DNA from: Pseudomonadota bacterium | GTDB taxonomy: Bacteria > Pseudomonadota > Alphaproteobacteria > Acetobacterales > Acetobacteraceae | DNA length: 48,894 bases | Reading direction: 5' to 3' | NCBI GenBank assembly: GCA_019351895.1 | Contig: JABBOH010000007.1 | Location: 84,660-133,553, forward strand | Shown here: positions 43,958 to 48,894 of the stretch, in pieces | Layout: the number at the start of each line of letters is the position of its first letter | Position numbering within the stretch: position 1 is the stretch's first letter | Translations under genes and position numbers: made by a program | The notes under the pieces: model-generated | The model's input: the letters and a program-made list of their open reading frames with translations, nothing else | Databases searched by the model: none | Told to the model about the DNA's origin: nothing

Positions 43958-45685
43958 CTACAGCCGGACCACCAGCAACAGCAGAACGATCAGCGCCAGG
44001 ACGGCACTCACGCCCTTCCAGAACAGCAACGGATTGCGGTCGTAGAGGGAACGCTGCACCCGCACGGGCCGGAAGCTCTCGCCGGTTTCGAGTGCGAGCA
44101 CGAGGTCGATCGGGTCCGGGAAGCGGTCATCGCGGCTGAGGGAGGCCGCGCGCAGGATCGTGGCGTCCAGCCAAGCCGGCAGGTCGGGCCGGTGGCGGAT
44201 CAGCGGCGTGGGCTGGCTCTGGCGCGGCGGCGAAAAGCTCTTGTTCTCGCCATAGGGGAAGGCGCCGCCGCTGAACATGCGGTAGAGCGTGACACCAAGC
44301 CCGTAGACATCCGTCTCGGCATCGCCTCGGCTCAGACCGGAGAAGAGTTCCGGCGCCATGTAACTCGGTGAGCCCGGAACTCCGGCGGGGTCGTTCGCCT
44401 CGTCCTCCTCGATGCCCGGCACGCGCGCGAGGCCGAAATCGATCAAGCGGACGATGCCGTCCGGCTGCAGCATGACGTTGCTCGGCTTGATGTCGCGGTG
44501 GATGATGCCGGACCGATGGAGCGATGCCGTCGCCTTGGCGAGGCTGAGCGCGATCGCCAGGCCCTCTTCGAGCCCGATGCGCGGCTTGCGGCTCAACCGA
44601 TGCTCCAGCGTCTCGCCCGGATGGTAGGCCATGACGGAATAGAGCTGCGTCTGCCGGGCAGGATCGGGCTCGGGCGCCTGTCCGAGCCAGGGGCCGCGTA
44701 GCCGCGTCGTGATCCACGCCTCGCGCAGGAAGGCCGCCCGCATCAGCGGGGCCCGCGACAGATCGGGATCGGGGAACTTCAGAACGACGGTGCGGCCGTT
44801 CGTGCGGTCTGTTGCTCGGAACAGCCGGCTCATCGGCCCGTCCGAGAGGATCGCGTCGAGCCGGTACTGGTCGACCGTCTCGCCCTCGCCGGGCAGCGGA
44901 CCGATCGGCAGCGTGCCGATGCCGGCTGCGAGATCCGCCCGGTTGGCGGCGGGCACTTCCAGCACATCGACGATGAGCGCGCTCGCATTGTCGCGCCCAC
45001 CGGCGGCCAGCGCGGCGGCGACGAGCGATTGCGCGGTCTCGTCCGGCGCCTCCCGCAGCCGCAGGATCTGCGCTATGCGGCCGGCGCTCAGCACGCCATG
45101 GACGCCGTCGCTGGTGAGCAGAAAGCGGTCTCCGGGGGCCGCCGGTTCATCGCAGTAATCGGCGCGGCTGCCGCCTTCGATGCCGATCGCGCGGGACAGC
45201 ACACGCGGGTTGAGGTGATGGTCCGTCGTCATCTGGGTCAGTTGCCCGTGCGACAGGCGGTAGAGCCGGGAGTCGCCGATATGGATGCCGTAGGCGCGCC
45301 GCCCGCGCAGCACGAGCGCCGTGAAGGTCGTCGCCATCTGGGCGAGCGCGCCGTCGGCGCGGCCCTGCGATTCGATCCAGTCGGCGATGGCGGTCAGCGC
45401 CGCGGTCGCCGCCTGCGGCACGGAGAGGGTCGGTTTTTGGGCGAGGAAGCCGTCGATGAAGCCGCGCACCGCGAGTTCCGCCGCCACGCGCCCGCCTGAA
45501 GTGCCGGATACGCCGTCGGCGATGGCCGCGATGATCCCTTCGCTGGCGCGGCTCTCCCGCGTGCCGAGATAGGCAAGGGCGAAGTCCTGGTTATCCGGGC
45601 GCGGACCGCGCTCGCTCGCAAGTCCGATCCGTACATCGAGCCGCCCGGGATCGTAACGAACAGCGGAACCGTCCACGGGCGTCAC
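43958..45685 (-). CDS. Bifunctional PP2C-type phosphatase / Ser-Thr protein kinase, membrane-anchored
   Basis: A 575-aa fusion. N-terminal PP2C domain (about 15-245): DNQD (31-34), ADGVSG (56-61), GDSR (137-140), SDGVHG (192-197), RDN (231-233), all metal-ligand positions present. Kinase domain (about 272-535): Lys303 in VLKFPD, Glu322, HRDIKPSN (396-403), DFG (416-418), APE (444-446). The Gly-rich loop is degenerate (SDGPMSRLFRATD). One C-terminal TM (555-574) anchors it with both catalytic domains cytoplasmic. GTG 45685 is the chosen start (GTG 45691 also possible), directly behind a 25-nt GA repeat. Substrate unknown. Confidence 0.9.
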   Translation of the reverse strand: MTPVDGSAVRYDPGRLDVRIGLASERGPRPDNQDFALAYLGTRESRASEGIIAAIADGVSGTSGGRVAAELAVRGFIDGFLAQKPTLSVPQAATAALTAIADWIESQGRADGALAQMATTFTALVLRGRRAYGIHIGDSRLYRLSHGQLTQMTTDHHLNPRVLSRAIGIEGGSRADYCDEPAAPGDRFLLTSDGVHGVLSAGRIAQILRLREAPDETAQSLVAAALAAGGRDNASALIVDVLEVPAANRADLAAGIGTLPIGPLPGEGETVDQYRLDAILSDGPMSRLFRATDRTNGRTVVLKFPDPDLSRAPLMRAAFLREAWITTRLRGPWLGQAPEPDPARQTQLYSVMAYHPGETLEHRLSRKPRIGLEEGLAIALSLAKATASLHRSGIIHRDIKPSNVMLQPDGIVRLIDFGLARVPGIEEDEANDPAGVPGSPSYMAPELFSGLSRGDAETDVYGLGVTLYRMFSGGAFPYGENKSFSPPRQSQPTPLIRHRPDLPAWLDATILRAASLSRDDRFPDPIDLVLALETGESFRPVRVQRSLYDRNPLLFWKGVSAVLALIVLLLLVVRL

Positions 45686-45690
45686 ACGCA

Positions 45691-45715
45691 CTCTCTCTCT
45701 CTCTCTCTCTCTCTC
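45691..45715. repeat. (CT)12C dinucleotide repeat at the kinase/phosphatase start
   Basis: An uninterrupted 25-nt CT tract (GA on the coding strand). Its last bases form the first possible GTG start, and its GAGAG run takes the place of a Shine-Dalgarno. It is the only such simple repeat in the window and lies in the divergent promoter region with the small secreted-protein gene. Confidence 0.95.
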
Positions 45716-45806
45716 GGTTGGCGGGTCGGACGGATGGACCGCGCGGCCAGAGGCTTTATGCTGCGGATCGCCGCGGCTGTCAGCGGTGCGGAAAGGCTGG
45801 GAACGA

Positions 45807-46127
45807 ATGGCTATGTCTGGCGGACGCGCGGTCTGGGGTGTGCTGGCCGTGACCCTCGCCTGGGGTGCGGGCGCCGCGCACGCCGCCACTCCTCCCGCCA
45901 CGCTTCATTGCACGAACACGACGAGCGGCGCCACCTGGGACATTCCCGTCGATCTGGCGCACGGAACCGTCGATCAGGTGCCGGCCCGGATCACGCCGCG
46001 CATCATCGCGTGGAAGGATTCGACGCTGCATTACTGGGAGTTTCACCGCGCGACAGGCGCGCTAGACATGCATGTCGCTTCCAGCACCGGCGGTTTCTAC
46101 CTGACCGACCGATGCGTGCTCAAATAG
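45807..46127 (+). CDS. Small secreted protein, unknown
   Basis: A 106-aa exported protein. Signal peptide MAMSGGRAVWGVLAVTL with cleavage expected after AAHA (about 25). The mature part is short and beta-rich and has two Cys (in LHCTNTT and DRCVLK) that could form a disulfide. ATG 45807 has GGGAAC upstream; 45786 (GTG) and 45813 (ATG) are alternatives. No family recognised. It ends 3 bp before greB, so the two are co-transcribed. Confidence 0.62.
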   Translation: MAMSGGRAVWGVLAVTLAWGAGAAHAATPPATLHCTNTTSGATWDIPVDLAHGTVDQVPARITPRIIAWKDSTLHYWEFHRATGALDMHVASSTGGFYLTDRCVLK

Positions 46128-46130
46128 AAC

Positions 46131-46658
46131 ATGACCGCTATTGACGACGACGAGGATGACGGGCCGCCCAAGCTGCCGGGCGGCAAGTTCTACATGACGC
46201 CGGAAGGCCATGCGCGGCTTGAGGCCGAACTTGCGGCACGCCGCGCCGAGCGCCACCGGGTGGTGGAGATCGTCTCCTGGGCGGCCGGGAACGGCGACCG
46301 CAGCGAGAATGCCGACTACAAGGAGGGTAAGCGTCGGCTGCGGGAGATCGACCGGCGGCTGCGGTTCCTGACGCGCCGCCTCGCCCATGCGGAGGTGGTC
46401 GACCCGGTGGCGCAGACCCAGCGCGACCGGGTCTTCTTCGGCGCGACCGTGACATACGCCAACGAGCGCGACGAGACGGTGAGCGTGACGATCGTGGGTG
46501 TCGACGAGGCGAGCCTCGCCGAAGGCAAGATCAGCATCGCGTCGCCCATGGCCCTGGCGCTCCTGCGCGCGACGCGCGGCGACGAGGTGACGGTCCGCAC
46601 CCCGCGCGGCCCCGAGCGGGTCGAGGTTCTGGACATCCGTTACCCCGCCGCCGGCTGA
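46131..46658 (+). CDS. greB: Transcription elongation factor GreB
   Basis: A 175-aa Gre factor that enters the RNA polymerase secondary channel and stimulates cleavage of backtracked transcripts. The N-terminal coiled coil carries MTPEGHARLEAELAARR and the GDRSENADYKEGKRRLREID tip with the acidic residues; the C-terminal globular FKBP-like domain follows (VTIVGVDEA...ISIASPMALALL). The extended basic patch region favours GreB over GreA. It sits 3 bp after the small secreted-protein gene. Confidence 0.93.
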   Translation: MTAIDDDEDDGPPKLPGGKFYMTPEGHARLEAELAARRAERHRVVEIVSWAAGNGDRSENADYKEGKRRLREIDRRLRFLTRRLAHAEVVDPVAQTQRDRVFFGATVTYANERDETVSVTIVGVDEASLAEGKISIASPMALALLRATRGDEVTVRTPRGPERVEVLDIRYPAAG

Positions 46659-46663
46659 CCCGG

Positions 46664-47722
46664 TCAGGTCGCTCCGGGCGCGTCGAGCGAGGCCATGTCG
46701 ATCACGAAGCGGTAGCGCACATCGGCCCGCTCCATGCGTTCGAACGCTCCGTTGATGCCGTCCATCCGGATCATCTCGCATTCGGGGAGAATGTTCTTCT
46801 TCGCGCAGAAATCGAGCATCTCCTGCGTCTCGGCGATACCGCCGATCGGCGACCCCGCGACACGGCGGCGGCCCATGAGGAGCGGCAGGCTGCTCATCTC
46901 GTCGAGCGGGCCGAGCTGGCCCACGATCACAAGTGTCCCATCCACGTCGAGCAGAGGAAGATACGGCATCAGGTCGTGCTTCACCGGGACGGTGTCGATG
47001 ATGAGGTCGAAGCCGCTCATGGCCTTACCCATCGCCGCCTCGTCGGTGGAGACGAGCAACCGGTCTGCGCCGAGGGAGCGCGCATCGGCCTCCTTGTCCG
47101 CCGTGCGGCTCAGCACGGTCACATCCGCGCCCAGCCCGGCGGCAAGCTTGACCGCCATGTGGCCGAGGCCGCCGAGCCCGATCACGCCGACGCGGCTGCC
47201 CGGCCCGACGTTCCATTTGCGCAGCGGCGAGTAGGTGGTGATACCGGCGCAGAGCAGGGGCGCCGCGCGCGACAGATCGAGCCCGTCGGGCACGCGGAGC
47301 ACGAATTCCTCGCGCACGACGAGGTGCTTGGAGTAGCCGCCATAGGTCGGCTCGCCGGTGATGCGGTCCTTGTCGTTGTAGGTCTGGGTGCAGGCGAAGC
47401 GGCACAGCTGCTCCTCGCCCTTGCGGCACTGGTCGCAGGCAAGGCAACTATCCACCATGCAGCCGACGGCGACATGATCGCCCCGCTTGTAGTGCTTCAC
47501 CTCGGTGCCCACCTCGGTCACGCGGCCGACGATCTCGTGGCCCGGAACGATCGGATACTGGCTCCAACCCCAGTCGTTCCGGGCCTGATGAAGGTCCGAG
47601 TGGCAGACGCCCGTGTAGAGAACTTCCATGGCGACGTCGTTCGGCCGGAGGTCGCGGCGTTCGAAGGAAAAGGGCTCGAGCGGGGCGTCGCAGCGGAGTG
47701 CCGCGTATCCGTTGGTCTTCAT
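46664..47722 (-). CDS. Zinc-dependent NAD(P) alcohol dehydrogenase (YahK/CAD-like)
   Basis: A 352-aa MDR enzyme that reduces aldehydes or oxidises alcohols with NADP(H). Catalytic zinc ligands Cys40 (GVCHSD), His62/Glu63 (PGHEIVG), Cys158 (LLCAGIT); structural zinc Cys93, Cys96, Cys99, Cys107 (CLACDQCRKGEEQLC); Rossmann motif GLGGLGHMAVK (182-192). This matches the YahK/cinnamyl-alcohol-dehydrogenase group. GAGAGGAA precedes the ATG by about 8 nt. It ends 5 bp from greB, convergently. Confidence 0.93.
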   Translation of the reverse strand: MKTNGYAALRCDAPLEPFSFERRDLRPNDVAMEVLYTGVCHSDLHQARNDWGWSQYPIVPGHEIVGRVTEVGTEVKHYKRGDHVAVGCMVDSCLACDQCRKGEEQLCRFACTQTYNDKDRITGEPTYGGYSKHLVVREEFVLRVPDGLDLSRAAPLLCAGITTYSPLRKWNVGPGSRVGVIGLGGLGHMAVKLAAGLGADVTVLSRTADKEADARSLGADRLLVSTDEAAMGKAMSGFDLIIDTVPVKHDLMPYLPLLDVDGTLVIVGQLGPLDEMSSLPLLMGRRRVAGSPIGGIAETQEMLDFCAKKNILPECEMIRMDGINGAFERMERADVRYRFVIDMASLDAPGAT

Positions 47723-47858
47723 TGAGGTTCCTCTCGGAGTGTCAGAATTTCAGAGCGCGGGCTGGCCGAAATGGGCCGAGATATGGGCATGATCCGACCC
47801 CTATCCATCCCCTCGGCGGTTTGCGCCCGCACAAGCACCTCGCGTATGAGCGTGAGCC

Positions 47859-47966
47859 ATGAAGAGAGACATGAAGCCGGCGCAGCGTCGCGCCTATCTC
47901 GTATTGCTGGCGCTCGCGGTGGCGCTGGTCGGACTATACGCGCTGGTCGGGCACGCGAAGCTATAG
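47859..47966 (+). CDS. Short single-TM ORF, unknown
   Basis: A 35-codon ORF: basic start (MKRDMKPAQRRAY) followed by one membrane segment (LVLLALAVALVGLYALVG) and HAKL. Positive-inside layout and length resemble small membrane proteins, but the ribosome binding site is weak and the second Met (47871) could be the start. Low confidence. Confidence 0.35.
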   Translation: MKRDMKPAQRRAYLVLLALAVALVGLYALVGHAKL

Positions 47967-48033
47967 CACTTGCCGGCGGCCCCAAGGCGTCCGCGCCGAG
48001 AGGCATGAGATGGTCGGCCGGTCGGTCAGTCAC

Positions 48034-48663
48034 TCAGGAGCAGCCACATTCCTGGCCAGCCCAGGCTTCGCGGCCCTCCTTGACCAGAAACCACAGGATT
48101 GCCAAAGAGCCGGCAGGATCAATCCACCACGCCCCAAACGCTGCCTGAGCCGCAAGGCTGACGACGACAACCAAGGCCAGCCAGCCACAGGTGATGCTCT
48201 CCATCGCATCGGCACGGAGGGCGCGGCTTCCCAACGTGCCGGCCAAGACAATCTTCCGACGCGCGAGATACCGCATGACGGGGATTGCCACCACGCTCAT
48301 GGCCAATCCCGGCGCCGAAAACTCGGCACCCGTGCGGGCCCAAAAGCTCCAGGCCGCCGAGGCGACGACATAGGCCGCCAGCGCGAACAGCAGAGCGCCC
48401 CCGATGCGGCTTGCCAGCATCTCGGCGCGTTCGGAGAACGCCTGACCGTGACGGAGTTCCACGACCAGCCGCCAGATAAGCACCCCGGCTGAGATCAGCT
48501 CCACGACACTGTCGAGCCCGAAGGCCAGCAGAACCACGCTTCCAGCCGCGACGCCCGCCGCTATTCCGACCGCCGCCTCGATCACCACCCAGGCGACCGT
48601 CAGCCATTCCAGCCGGAATGCGTCCCGGATCAGCTGGGACCGTTCGGCTGCGCTGGGCATGAT
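48034..48663 (-). CDS. Cation-efflux-like (CDF transmembrane domain) protein
   Basis: A 209-aa membrane protein with about five to six hydrophobic segments. FGLDSVVELISAGVLIW and ALRADAMESITCGW carry the Asp residues that in cation diffusion facilitators lie in helices 2 and 5, but the usual HxxxD histidines and the C-terminal metallochaperone-like domain are missing. It is therefore a truncated-type relative; metal transport is only presumed. ATG 48663 matches the conserved part (MPSAAERSQLIRDAF); ATG 48768 is an alternative and the frame runs into the tRNA. Confidence 0.7.
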   Translation of the reverse strand: MMPSAAERSQLIRDAFRLEWLTVAWVVIEAAVGIAAGVAAGSVVLLAFGLDSVVELISAGVLIWRLVVELRHGQAFSERAEMLASRIGGALLFALAAYVVASAAWSFWARTGAEFSAPGLAMSVVAIPVMRYLARRKIVLAGTLGSRALRADAMESITCGWLALVVVVSLAAQAAFGAWWIDPAGSLAILWFLVKEGREAWAGQECGCS

Positions 48664-48803
48664 GGCGGTCTCGCTGCGACCGCCGGGCGTTATCGTGCCC
48701 GCATCGCAGGCGTCCGTGTTGGAAGCGCCCTCGTCACGGGCGGCAATGGCGAGGGGCAAGTCGTTCATAACCGACCGATCGAGTGAGCGTTCCGAGACAT
48801 GGG

Positions 48804-48878
48804 TGGTGCCGGGTGAGGGATTTGAACCCCCGGCCTTCGGTTTACAAAACCGCTGCACTACCACTGTGCTAACCCGGC
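48804..48878 (-). tRNA. tRNA-Thr (TGT anticodon)
   Basis: A 75-nt cloverleaf on the minus strand including CCA. Acceptor stem GCCGGGT/ACCCGGC, D arm TTAGCACAGTGGTAGTGCA, anticodon loop TTTGTAA with anticodon TGT, T arm GGGGGTTCAAATCCCTC. Its promoter lies beyond the right edge. Confidence 0.95.
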
Positions 48879-48894
48879 AGCATGGCCTGAATAC

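Noticed and set aside
45692-45901. N-terminal extension of the kinase/phosphatase with Glu-Arg repeats
   Set aside because: It overlaps the 5' end of the divergent secreted-protein gene and has no homology to PP2C domains. It is kept only as a remark on the repeat.
48664-48864. Extension of the cation-efflux-like ORF to 48864
   Set aside because: It would run into tRNA-Thr; only the part up to 48768 at most is possible and the added residues are not membrane-like.

Overview
The window is a high-GC chromosomal segment with almost no non-coding space. Gene content points to an alphaproteobacterium: a cyo-type quinol oxidase, xseB-ispA-dxs, an adrenodoxin-type ferredoxin beside cysteine desulfurases, GreB, and an alphaproteobacterial tRNA-Glu/tRNA-Thr pair. 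The genus cannot be fixed from the sequence alone. I see no insertion sequence, prophage, CRISPR array or rRNA. It reads as core genome with a few accessory islands.

Region by region: 1-2.3 kb is the end of a cytochrome bo3-type quinol oxidase operon (cyoB partial, cyoC, cyoD) closed by a hairpin. 2.3-11.7 kb is a patchwork of single genes: two MFS transporters, a SHOCT-like protein, a GH15 hydrolase, a DUF1028 protein divergent from a HAD phosphatase, a zinc-less alcohol dehydrogenase-like oxidoreductase, and an ArgE-type deacetylase. 11.7-14.5 kb is a complete NitT/TauT-type ABC importer (permease, ATPase, binding protein). 14.6-20.7 kb holds a DEAD-box helicase divergent from xseB-ispA-dxs and a flavin reductase with a MarR-like tail, translationally coupled to dxs. 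20.7-24.4 kb holds a membrane-anchored periplasmic protein, a DUF72 protein and a DUF4239 membrane protein. 24.3-31.3 kb is a leftward peptide-type ABC operon (binding protein, two permeases, fused double ATPase) ending in an MFS gene. It is divergent from a LysR regulator followed by a sulfotransferase.

33.5-40.8 kb contains an alpha/beta hydrolase, then a tightly overlapping sulfur-mobilisation operon (cysE, two different cysteine desulfurases, a [2Fe-2S] ferredoxin), then a divergent PEP carboxylase-like gene. 41.0-43.95 kb has tRNA-Glu with its promoter, two small membrane or secreted proteins, and a sigma-54-promoted ammonium transporter with a strong terminator. 44-45.7 kb is a PP2C phosphatase/Ser-Thr kinase fusion anchored in the membrane, with a 25-nt CT/GA repeat exactly at its translation start. 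The end carries a small secreted protein, greB, a zinc alcohol dehydrogenase, a 35-codon membrane ORF, a cation-efflux-like protein and tRNA-Thr.

Units most worth a second look: the kinase/phosphatase fusion and its repeat beside amtB; the dxs-coupled, possibly effector-gated flavin reductase; the two-desulfurase operon with no scaffold protein; and the PEP carboxylase homologue with altered catalytic motifs.
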